From NCBI GenBank assembly GCA_964361645.1, contig CAYIBK010000032.1, positions 1 through 10,734 on the forward strand: 10,734 bases of DNA. The letters run 5' to 3'. Shown here piece after piece: positions 1 to 6,012 of this stretch; position 1 is the stretch's first letter, and every line of letters begins with the position of its first letter. Position numbers and translations under genes: made by a program. The notes below the pieces were generated by a model. The model was not told where the DNA came from. It made no database searches and saw only the letters and a list, made by a program, of their open reading frames with translations. The stretch is from 2-01-FULL-39-33 sp964361645. Its GTDB lineage: Bacteria > Patescibacteriota > Patescibacteriia > 2-01-FULL-39-33.

Positions 1-28
1 TAAAAAACAACTCCATAATTGTGAGTTG
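1..28 (-). terminator. Rho-independent terminator of the glycosyltransferase operon
   Basis: Read on the minus strand, CAACTC and GAGTTG form a 6-bp stem (plus-strand arms 8-13 and 23-28) with a 9-nt loop. The stem is followed directly by six T residues at plus positions 7-2. It lies about 80 nt beyond the stop codon of the last operon gene. The stem is short and only half G+C, so efficiency is uncertain. The stretch from 29 to 108 shows nothing else. Confidence 0.65.
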
Positions 29-108
29 CAGATCTTAATCTGACATATTAAATTACATTTTATTATATACTAAATTTAACCTTAAGTCAATACCGAAACA
101 AAAATATT

Positions 109-954
109 TTAACTAACTGGCTTAATTAGTTTGACTACTTTATTACAAATTTTGTCAGAACTCCCTCTTATTTGATAATTTTTTATTCTACTTACAAACC
201 AATTAATCGCCTTAATCCTTTTTTTAGCTAAATTAATTGTATCCAAAGAAAGTACTGGTTCTGTGCCATTAAAAAAGGTTCTGGAAGTGCCTCTAATTTT
301 TCTATTAAGTTCCTCGTATAAGTGCCACTCAAATTTTTTATTATTCCATGGTATAAATTCTAACTTATTTTCATTTTCGGGGCTTAAAAATGGATAGACA
401 AAAAAATGAACAGTAATAGATTGGATGGGTTTAATGTTAAGATTGATAAATTGATTATTTTTTTTGTAAGCCACATTAACTCCGCCCACCATTGTTAATT
501 TTTTTAAATTCATAATAATTTTCTCATCAGCTATAAAATTAGCACCAAAATTATTTTCTAGTTTGTGGCATAACGATGTTTTGCCCATACCACTGGCACC
601 ACCCCAAAAAATAACTGTCCTAGCACCCAAAGCGCAAGCCGAGCCATGAAGGCAATATAATCCTCTTTCTTGCCTGGCTCTTTCCAGTAAATATTCGGCT
701 AATGAAACAATATCCTTTTCATCATATTTATTATTATAATAATAAGCCGTGGGATAATTTATTTTTATTTTAGATGATCCTTTCTTTAAATATAAAACAC
801 AGTCGGATTTTTTATCAGAGTTATCTAATGAATAGCTAGGAATATAGCGTTTTAAAAAACTCGATGATTTTAATCGTTTAATATCCTTGGCATTTTCACT
901 TATTACAAGTATAGAAGCCGAGAGAGATTTAATTACTACGAAATGTTTTGACAT
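109..954 (-). CDS. HPr kinase-like P-loop ATPase/kinase domain protein
   Basis: 281 residues; the last gene of the six-gene operon. The middle resembles the catalytic half of HPr kinase/phosphorylase. It has a Leu-His-Gly segment at 102-104, where HprK carries its catalytic His. A Walker A loop GASGMGKT follows at 119-126, and Ala-Asp-Glu at 142-144 sits where HprK has Ala-Asp-Asp. The HprK N-terminal domain and its later Glu-Ile-Arg-Gly signature are not visible, so this is probably not a true HPr kinase. HprK-related proteins occur in peptide-modification and polysaccharide loci, where they are thought to be small-molecule or peptide kinases. The C-terminal 100 residues are basic and I do not recognise them. 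The ATG lies inside the glycosyltransferase gene upstream (26-nt overlap), so translation is probably coupled; only a weak GTGGA precedes it. ATP binding is well supported; the substrate is unknown. Confidence 0.75.
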   Translation of the reverse strand: MSKHFVVIKSLSASILVISENAKDIKRLKSSSFLKRYIPSYSLDNSDKKSDCVLYLKKGSSKIKINYPTAYYYNNKYDEKDIVSLAEYLLERARQERGLYCLHGSACALGARTVIFWGGASGMGKTSLCHKLENNFGANFIADEKIIMNLKKLTMVGGVNVAYKKNNQFINLNIKPIQSITVHFFVYPFLSPENENKLEFIPWNNKKFEWHLYEELNRKIRGTSRTFFNGTEPVLSLDTINLAKKRIKAINWFVSRIKNYQIRGSSDKICNKVVKLIKPVS

Positions 955-2050
955 ATATTTTTTCCACTTGTTTTATTTTTTTCTGCCAACTCCAACTTGT
1001 TTCTATGGATTTTCTAGCTTGTTGGCCAAGTTTGTCAGCCAAAATTGGATTGAGATATAACCGTTTAATAGCTTGAGCTAAAAGCAAACTATTTTGTGGT
1101 TTGACCAGCAAACCATTATAATTGTTTTTTAAAAATTCAGACATACTGCAGGCAGTAGTGGTAATAACTGGTTTACCGCAAGCAGCAGCCTCTAACATGG
1201 TGGTTAATATACCCTCCTTATCATATGAGGGCAAAGCTATTATAACGGCTGATTGATATAATTTGGGCAAATCACTATCTTTAACGTAACCCAAAAATTC
1301 CACTCTACTTCCCAAACCACTCTTTTTTGACATTAATTTTAGAGCAGTTAATTCTGGACCAGTGCCAGCGATAGCTGTCCTCAGGGGTAATTTCTTTAAT
1401 TTAGCTAAAGCTTCAATCAAATAAAAAACTCCTTTAGTTTTTATCAGCCGGCCAACATAAATAACATCGTATTTTATTGATATTTTTTTATCCGGCTTAA
1501 AATAATAACTATTAATACCATTAGTAGCAACATCGATATTTTTGATATTTGTCATTTTTTGCCACTTGGTTTTTATCAAAGAAGAAACTGATATAAAAGT
1601 TGTGGGAATATTAGCCAAAAGTTCGTGCATATAATTTGACTCAGCTGGATAACCATGAAGATGTAAAACTGATTTTTGATCATCAGGAATAGCCAAAACA
1701 TCAAAATAGTTATGGATAGCTATCAGATCAAATTTATTCTTTAAAAAATAAACAAAAGCCAATCGTCCAACATGTAGGCTTTCATAATCCCAGCGGATCC
1801 ATCTTTTGCCAGGCAGTTCATTATAAATCCATTTTAAATTGGCAGATAAATCAAGATATTTTATCTTTATTTTTGGATTAGCTTTTACGAACTTTAAAAA
1901 ATAATCACTAGGTTTGATAAAAGAAGCTCTAGTAGTAACAACTGTTACTTTATGTCCCAAGAGAGATAAAAAATGCGCCTGCTGTAATGGTACAACTTCA
2001 CCACCACCAACATAATAGCTGATTCTTGGCTGATATATAGCTAAGTTCAT
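929..2050 (-). CDS. GT4-family (GT-B fold) glycosyltransferase
   Basis: 373 residues, a usual length for the family. The N-terminal Rossmann domain opens with a GGGE loop at 15-18, typical of GT4 enzymes, followed by the usual Leu-Gly-His-x-Val strand at 31-35. The C-terminal domain (about 193-370) has VGRL at 199-202, a GTGPE nucleotide-binding turn at 229-233, and the EX7E signature (E279 and E287), followed by AAACGKPVI. GT4 enzymes are retaining transferases that use nucleotide-activated sugars at the cytoplasmic face. There is no membrane segment. The gene starts 5 nt after the NUDIX stop codon without a clear Shine-Dalgarno site, and its end overlaps the HprK-like gene. Together with the GT2 enzyme at the operon head it suggests sequential sugar additions to a glycan or lipid-linked acceptor. 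Family assignment is firm; sugar and acceptor are not known. Confidence 0.93.
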   Translation of the reverse strand: MNLAIYQPRISYYVGGGEVVPLQQAHFLSLLGHKVTVVTTRASFIKPSDYFLKFVKANPKIKIKYLDLSANLKWIYNELPGKRWIRWDYESLHVGRLAFVYFLKNKFDLIAIHNYFDVLAIPDDQKSVLHLHGYPAESNYMHELLANIPTTFISVSSLIKTKWQKMTNIKNIDVATNGINSYYFKPDKKISIKYDVIYVGRLIKTKGVFYLIEALAKLKKLPLRTAIAGTGPELTALKLMSKKSGLGSRVEFLGYVKDSDLPKLYQSAVIIALPSYDKEGILTTMLEAAACGKPVITTTACSMSEFLKNNYNGLLVKPQNSLLLAQAIKRLYLNPILADKLGQQARKSIETSWSWQKKIKQVEKIYVKTFRSN

Positions 2051-2055
2051 AGTAA

Positions 2056-2553
2056 TTATTTTTTGAGTAATCTTAGAAATGATTCATACTGAGCCTTGCC
2101 CGTAACAGAAGTTTCCATCCAATTAATATATTGGGGTAATTCCTCTGGTTTTACTAAATGGCGCTGTGATGTTTCAAATTCAGCTTTAAAATCATTTAGT
2201 TCATTTAGATGACATAAAAACCTTAGTTGTAAATATTTTCGTCCTTCAATAGAATCATTATCAGGATCAATAACTTCTACATAACCAATTAAGCTGAAAT
2301 TATCATCAATAGTAGCATCAGCCTCCTCTTTAATTTCTCGTTTAAGAGATTCTATAGTGGTTTCACCTTCTTCGGGGTGTCCGCCAGGTAGTCCCCAGCC
2401 ATGTTTATTTTTGATAATCAAAACTTGGCCTTCGCTGTCTAAGCAAAAAGCACTTACTTGTGAAATTTTCTGGTCTTTAGGAATTTGATTTGATTCTTGC
2501 CAAATTAAAGTCAGATCTCGGCCGGCAAATGATGATTTTTCACTAATAGACAT
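2056..2553 (-). CDS. NUDIX hydrolase
   Basis: 165 residues. NUDIX enzymes hydrolyse nucleoside diphosphates linked to another group (dNTPs, nucleotide sugars, ADP-ribose) using Mg2+. The NUDIX box is at 58-80: G58, E64 after five residues, then R72-E73 and the metal-binding pair E76-E77. It departs from consensus at one place: the Gly normally two residues after the EE pair is Asp (D79). The preceding GWGLPGG (52-58) is the typical lead-in. About 30 residues at the N terminus precede the fold. The ATG follows 10 nt after the stop of the NDK-like gene, with no visible Shine-Dalgarno site, so it is probably translated by coupling. The operon context suggests nucleotide or nucleotide-sugar clean-up, but the substrate cannot be read from the sequence. 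Confidence 0.92.
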   Translation of the reverse strand: MSISEKSSFAGRDLTLIWQESNQIPKDQKISQVSAFCLDSEGQVLIIKNKHGWGLPGGHPEEGETTIESLKREIKEEADATIDDNFSLIGYVEVIDPDNDSIEGRKYLQLRFLCHLNELNDFKAEFETSQRHLVKPEELPQYINWMETSVTGKAQYESFLRLLKK

Positions 2554-2563
2554 AAAATATTTA

Positions 2564-3145
2564 TTATTTATTAAATATATCCCATAATTCAGCTGGTAAA
2601 TTACCCTTCTTTTGCATCATTTCAAACTTATCTCCCAGAATTGTTTTTAAACTAGTTAAAGCTTCTTCGGTGGTATCAGCGGTATGTAAGACATTTTTTT
2701 GCGTTAAAACAATAGATAATTCGTCTTGGTTAGGATGATCACCCTTTTGCCACAAAGCTAAATCTTCTTCAGTAATTCTTGGATCTTTTTGTAATCTTTC
2801 TCTAATAACCCCATCTCGACCATTGTCTTTTTTCAAACTTAAAAGAACTTTTTGTGCTTCTTTACCTTCGCCACCAACCAGTAAAACAATAACCTCGTTA
2901 TTGGTTAAATAATCTTTCATAGCCTTAAAAAAATGCTCATCTTTAGAATCCTCATAAATCAAATCTACTGCTGTTGGTAATAATTTTACTTTATCAGCAT
3001 AAACTATTTCCAAACCATGTGCTTTTAATATTTTTTCAATCTCTGGTAAATCTTCTTTAAAATCGGGCTTGATAAAAGCGAAGGCGATTTCATTTTCGGG
3101 CATGGTTTCCTTCATTTCTTTTCCTGGTTGATATTCTTTTTTCAT
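2564..3145 (-). CDS. Nucleoside-diphosphate-kinase-like protein with active-site insertion
   Basis: 193 residues against about 140-150 for ordinary NDK. NDK landmarks are in order: FIKPD at 24-28 (Lys26), Tyr64, His-Phe-Phe at 71-73, Ile-Arg at 114-115, and Asn151/His154 in NVLHTAD, matching the NAVHGSD loop with the phosphorylated His. The spacing from the conserved Arg to the His is about 39 residues instead of about 13, so an insertion of about 26 residues (roughly 117-148) lies beside the active site. The Ser and Glu that normally support the His appear as Ala156 and Ser165. A tail of about 20 residues follows. NDK transfers a phosphate between nucleoside di- and triphosphates; whether this one does is uncertain. 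The first ATG overlaps the HAD stop codon as ATGA. ATGs at codons 11 and 15 have better purine-rich leaders (AGGA and AAGGAAACC), so the true start may be at 3115 or 3103. Confidence 0.8.
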   Translation of the reverse strand: MKKEYQPGKEMKETMPENEIAFAFIKPDFKEDLPEIEKILKAHGLEIVYADKVKLLPTAVDLIYEDSKDEHFFKAMKDYLTNNEVIVLLVGGEGKEAQKVLLSLKKDNGRDGVIRERLQKDPRITEEDLALWQKGDHPNQDELSIVLTQKNVLHTADTTEEALTSLKTILGDKFEMMQKKGNLPAELWDIFNK

Positions 3146-3951
3146 AAATAATTATTTATTATATCTATTAATCCATGCCCACCTTTTTTATGGGAAATAT
3201 AGGAACACTTATTTTTATATGTCTGGCTTGAATCCTTAATGCCACAAAAACTTATGTTAGAAAAATTTTTCTTAATATTTTCATCGTTACTTATCATAAT
3301 TACTTGATTGGATTTGAAATGCTTTTTGGCTAAATAGGCTAAAGTGGATATTTTATCCACCCCAGAATTACTTATGATGATTTTACCATTTCTAGGAACT
3401 ATTTCAACTCTAGTGTTGGGCAGTTCTTTTTTAAGAATACTCAAAACTTGCCTAGTAGCTTTTTGATTTACTATACCAAATAATCTAACATAAATGCTAG
3501 CCGTGCATCTTCTACTAGAGGTAATAAAAATCAAATTATTTATTTTTTTATCTAATAATATTTTTTTATTATTGCCCACAATCACCTTGTAATTAGCTAA
3601 TTTTTTATTATGCTTTATTAATCTAACAGTTTTGTGTCTTAAATTGGGATCAGCTTTTGACAAAATGATTGCCCTGGCTTTAGAATTCAATAAATAATAA
3701 GAACCATCTTCGCAAATCACAGGGCCATTAAAAGAAAAATTTTTGTATATATTTTTAGTTTCTAACCATGGTCGATTAGTATTAATACCTAAAATTAAGC
3801 CATCCTTTTTTAATTCAAAAATTCTTTTTTTAATGGCTTTTTGTTTATTGGTCCCATTACCAACAAGCGTGCCATCAATATCAAAAAAAATAACTTTATT
3901 TAATTTTCTTTTTTGTGCTCTTGGTTGTTTTCCACTGCTCTGGTGGTTCAT
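3142..3951 (-). CDS. HAD-superfamily hydrolase, Cof/type IIB-like
   Basis: 269 residues. HAD phosphatases form a phospho-aspartate intermediate. Motif I DIDGT is at 24-28 (nucleophile Asp24, general acid Asp26), motif II Thr58 is in GINTN, and the motif III Lys200 is in GVDK. A cap of about 100 residues lies between motifs II and III, as in type IIB enzymes acting on sugar phosphates. Motif IV looks eroded: where the family has Gly-Asp-x-x-Asn-Asp this protein reads Ser-Asn-Asp-Glu-Asn (221-225), leaving one clear acidic residue, Asp223. The ATG overlaps the end of the GT2 gene by 56 nt. I find no ATG, GTG or TTG between this codon and motif I, so the overlap seems real. Its stop overlaps the next start as ATGA. 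The likely substrate is a sugar phosphate or similar, inferred from neighbours only. Confidence 0.85.
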   Translation of the reverse strand: MNHQSSGKQPRAQKRKLNKVIFFDIDGTLVGNGTNKQKAIKKRIFELKKDGLILGINTNRPWLETKNIYKNFSFNGPVICEDGSYYLLNSKARAIILSKADPNLRHKTVRLIKHNKKLANYKVIVGNNKKILLDKKINNLIFITSSRRCTASIYVRLFGIVNQKATRQVLSILKKELPNTRVEIVPRNGKIIISNSGVDKISTLAYLAKKHFKSNQVIMISNDENIKKNFSNISFCGIKDSSQTYKNKCSYISHKKGGHGLIDIINNYL

Positions 3952-4882
3952 AAAAGCCAGTTTTTAATAATAAAAATTCGATTTTAAGATAGACAAAAAA
4001 TAAACCTCTCATAAATAAGTAAGACAACCAGATAAACTTATCTCCCAATCCAGCTTTTAGCCATTTAGACCAATCGGTTTTTCTATTTAAATGAGACCAG
4101 AGATAATTATATTCCGGAAACCAGCGATTCATTTTTTCCATTTCAATATTGCGTCGGCGATAAATATTAAGCCAATCATAAAAAGTTGCTACTGGCCAGG
4201 AGTAACAATGGGCCATCGCGACTTGCTTAATAGCCTCTAGTCCGTATTTATCCATGATATAACTAGACATATAAATATCATCCGCAGCCAATAAAATATT
4301 ATTGCGACAATACTTGAGTATTTCGGAATTGTGCTTATTTTTCTGGGCTCGTTTTAATATTTCAACATCATCTGGAACATGCCAGTCTTTAGTGGCAAAT
4401 AACCTACCATGAAAGTATTCCCGAGAAGTTAACATATTTTGCGAATCATAAAGCAATCCCATTTTTTCGGCCAAAGAAGATTGTTTTTTAGAGTTATCTT
4501 TGAGTGACAAACTTTTGGCGTAAGCTACTATGGTTTTGGGATTTTTTAATTCGTCTAATAATAATTTAATAGACTTTTTATCTATTTGGCCGTCATCATC
4601 GGGAAAAATAAAAATATCGGCTGGATAATTTTGAACAATTTTTCTTTGCGCATTGACTACACCAGGATTGCTAGTGATGAGCTGGCAATTTATCTGGGGA
4701 TGATTTTTTATAAAACTATACACCACTGCTTCTGTGTTATCCGTACAGCCATTAGCACATACTACGAGGATGTAATTTTTAATCTGAACAAAATTAACTG
4801 CCATAATTATGGAGTTGAGAGCATGTTCAATATTAAAGGCTTGGTTGATGGTTGGCAAGCCGATAGTTACTTGGTATTTCAT
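3896..4882 (-). CDS. Family 2 (GT-A fold) glycosyltransferase
   Basis: 328 residues; first gene of the operon. The GT-A domain starts at residue 4 with VTIGLPTIN. It has the nucleotide-binding segment ANGCTDNT at 43-50 and a DDD metal-binding motif at 95-97, after a hydrophobic strand (PADIFIF). A second acidic pair, Asp201-Asp202, lies where family 2 enzymes place the catalytic base, and an Arg cluster at 242-244 follows. Residues 283-308 are hydrophobic and could be membrane-associated. The C-terminal tail is Lys-rich and overlaps the HAD gene. These enzymes move a sugar from a nucleotide donor to a glycan, lipid or protein acceptor. An extended -10 promoter lies only 8-14 nt upstream, so the transcript should have little or no 5' leader. 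Family is firm; donor and acceptor are unknown. Confidence 0.9.
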   Translation of the reverse strand: MKYQVTIGLPTINQAFNIEHALNSIIMAVNFVQIKNYILVVCANGCTDNTEAVVYSFIKNHPQINCQLITSNPGVVNAQRKIVQNYPADIFIFPDDDGQIDKKSIKLLLDELKNPKTIVAYAKSLSLKDNSKKQSSLAEKMGLLYDSQNMLTSREYFHGRLFATKDWHVPDDVEILKRAQKNKHNSEILKYCRNNILLAADDIYMSSYIMDKYGLEAIKQVAMAHCYSWPVATFYDWLNIYRRRNIEMEKMNRWFPEYNYLWSHLNRKTDWSKWLKAGLGDKFIWLSYLFMRGLFFVYLKIEFLLLKTGFYEPPEQWKTTKSTKKKIK

Positions 4883-4890
4883 AAATATTG

Positions 4891-4905
4891 ATTATAATTA
4901 TAGCA
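4891..4905 (-). promoter_or_regulatory. Extended -10 promoter of the glycosyltransferase operon
   Basis: On the minus strand TGC-TATAAT (plus 4905-4897) is followed at once by a second TATAAT (4896-4891). No good -35 box lies 16-18 nt upstream, which fits an extended -10 promoter. Transcription would start close to the ATG at 4882, giving a leaderless or nearly leaderless mRNA. Confidence 0.65.
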
Positions 4906-4930
4906 AATTTTCTTTTAAAAATATATTAAA

Positions 4931-4965
4931 ACAAAATAAAAACCGTTCCCCATCACTAGGAACGG
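4931..4965 (-). terminator. Rho-independent terminator of the small membrane protein gene
   Basis: The minus strand folds into CCGTTCC / GGAACGG (plus arms 4959-4965 and 4943-4949), a perfect 7-bp G+C-rich stem with a 9-nt loop. The run TTTTTATTTTGT follows. It starts about 12 nt after the stop codon at 4977. It separates the small gene from the glycosyltransferase operon. Confidence 0.88.
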
Positions 4966-4976
4966 CTAAGTAAAAA

Positions 4977-5216
4977 TTAGTTGGCTACCAACATAATAAT
5001 CAGAGCAAAGGCCACGATCAAATCTATAATGAAGGCAACTACGCTTAGTTTTGGATCTCGATTCTTGATCATTTCTTTCATATCTCCGCCGGAAATTATA
5101 ACGCCGGCATTGACAAAAACAGTAGAGATTAAAGAACAACCAATTGGGATAAGCGCATACCACTGATAGCCATCATTCCAAACAAAATAAGTCAGAATTG
5201 CGTTGACAAAGATCAT
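4977..5216 (-). CDS. Small two-helix membrane protein, unknown function
   Basis: 79 residues from the ATG at 5214-5216. A TTG two codons upstream (5220-5222) would give 81 residues. It is rejected because the Shine-Dalgarno AGAGGAG lies one base from the TTG but 7 nt from the ATG. The protein has a hydrophobic N-terminal stretch (1-13), a clear membrane helix at about 19-42, a polar loop with Gly-Gly-Asp and several charged residues (about 43-56), and a second strong helix at about 57-77. Loop charge favours a cytoplasmic loop with both ends outside, as an inference. It is a monocistronic unit with its own promoter, leader of about 50 nt, ribosome site and terminator, which suggests substantial regulated expression. 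I do not recognise the family. An overlapping frame at 4966-5163 encodes a low-quality Cys/Arg-rich peptide and is dismissed. Confidence 0.75.
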   Translation of the reverse strand: MIFVNAILTYFVWNDGYQWYALIPIGCSLISTVFVNAGVIISGGDMKEMIKNRDPKLSVVAFIIDLIVAFALIIMLVAN

Positions 5217-5223
5217 TGCCAAT

Positions 5224-5230
5224 CTCCTCT
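5224..5230 (-). promoter_or_regulatory. Shine-Dalgarno site deciding the start of the small membrane protein
   Basis: Minus-strand AGAGGAG sits 7 nt before the ATG at 5216 and is too close to the upstream TTG to serve it. It is one of only two strong ribosome-binding sites seen in the window. Confidence 0.85.
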
Positions 5231-5273
5231 TGGTTGTGTCTGTTTTAAAATGTGCTAAATATACGATAAAAGG

Positions 5274-5302
5274 AGTTTAATACAAACATGAGTCAATGTC
5301 AA
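5274..5302 (-). promoter_or_regulatory. Sigma70-type promoter of the small membrane protein gene
   Basis: On the minus strand a perfect TTGACA (plus 5302-5297) is separated by 17 nt from TAAACT (plus 5279-5274, four of six consensus bases). The -35 box overlaps the TGA stop of the gene upstream. The predicted start near 5267 leaves a leader of about 50 nt carrying the Shine-Dalgarno site. Readthrough from the upstream gene remains possible because I see no terminator between them. Confidence 0.75.
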
Positions 5303-5919
5303 CTTCGCTTCTTCCATTCGGTCATTTGGCCGATTTTAATTTCAAAATGATCGGCTGGTCTTAAATTCCTGATTTGTTTCTGATTTAAAAGAGGAAAATG
5401 CTTCACCTCCACCAAATATTCCGGAATATAGTAAACCTCGTCTGTAGTAGTCATCCAGCCCAGTTTGTCAAATCTTTTAAGATTAACCGGTAAAGAATAA
5501 CTGCGCAGATTTTTTCGGCCGAAGTCATCCAGATATTCATGGAAATAACTCATAGCTAATTCTCTAAGCGAATTATAAATCGGTTCCCGATAACGCAAGG
5601 CCACATGGTTGGTTTTGGAAATTGCCCCCCATTTACCACCTCGCTTAAAAACAGCCACTACATGATCGTAATCATTTTTATTAGCTGTCAGATCTAAAAG
5701 CAGTGGTGGCCAACCGTTTAGGCGCATAGCCAAGGCGGCCAGTATCGCTCCTTCAATGCAATGGCAAGTATTTTCTTTTAATACCGACATGGGAGATATA
5801 CAAGTATCGCCATTGGGCTCAAAATTGATTGGCATTTTATCCAAAAAATCCTGTATTTTAATTGGAGTGTTTAATTTTTTCAGGATTTTTAACTCTCTTA
5901 GTGGTATAGTATCAATCAT
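5299..5919 (-). CDS. Transglutaminase-like Cys/His/Asn protein, uncharacterised
   Basis: 206 residues from the ATG at 5917-5919. A GTG at 5958 would add 13 residues, but the extended -10 promoter lies inside that extension, so the ATG is preferred. The pattern fits the papain/transglutaminase-like fold: a Cys at the start of a helix (CHCIEGA, Cys54, with Cys52 as alternative), then His86 in a Asp-His-Val-Val strand, then Asn104 in ISKTN. The helix after the Cys is followed by a strand ending PPLLLDL (71-77), then GGKWGAISKTNH (94-105) and RYREPIY (109-115), strongly conserved-looking segments. No signal peptide or membrane helix is seen, so it is probably cytoplasmic. It could be a peptidase, amidase or cross-linking enzyme. 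No substrate can be inferred. There is no Shine-Dalgarno site and the leader should be about 12 nt. Confidence 0.75.
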   Translation of the reverse strand: MIDTIPLRELKILKKLNTPIKIQDFLDKMPINFEPNGDTCISPMSVLKENTCHCIEGAILAALAMRLNGWPPLLLDLTANKNDYDHVVAVFKRGGKWGAISKTNHVALRYREPIYNSLRELAMSYFHEYLDDFGRKNLRSYSLPVNLKRFDKLGWMTTTDEVYYIPEYLVEVKHFPLLNQKQIRNLRPADHFEIKIGQMTEWKKRS

Positions 5920-5938
5920 AGTAATATATTTATTATTA

Positions 5939-5947
5939 ATTATAGCA
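5939..5947 (-). promoter_or_regulatory. Extended -10 promoter of the transglutaminase-like gene
   Basis: Minus-strand TGC-TATAAT reads from plus 5947 to 5939, the same 9 bases as the promoter at 4905-4897. The -35 position is not conserved. The predicted start at about 5932 gives a leader of about 12 nt before the ATG at 5919. It is back-to-back with the plus-strand promoter at 5976-6004. Confidence 0.65.
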
Positions 5948-5975
5948 GAATAAAGCACAAAAATTAATCAATATT

Positions 5976-6004
5976 TTGCTCCAATCTATGGATCATGCTA
6001 CAAT
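5976..6004 (+). promoter_or_regulatory. Promoter of the D,D-carboxypeptidase gene
   Basis: TTGCTC (5976-5981), a 17-nt spacer, and TACAAT (5999-6004) preceded by TGC form a -35 plus extended -10 promoter. The -10 box ends 8 nt before the ATG at 6013. Transcription should therefore start at or within 2-3 nt of the start codon, a leaderless arrangement with no Shine-Dalgarno site. Confidence 0.75.
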
Positions 6005-6012
6005 AAAAACAT

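Noticed and set aside
3142..4905. Recoding of TGA (Gly or Trp) as in some CPR lineages
   Set aside because: TGA ends the HAD gene in an ATGA overlap and the transglutaminase-like gene at the expected place, and Trp is encoded by TGG throughout.
4966..5163. Minus-strand 65-codon frame inside the small membrane protein gene
   Set aside because: Cys/Arg-rich low-quality translation, no ribosome site, runs into the terminator; the overlapping frame has membrane helices and proper signals.
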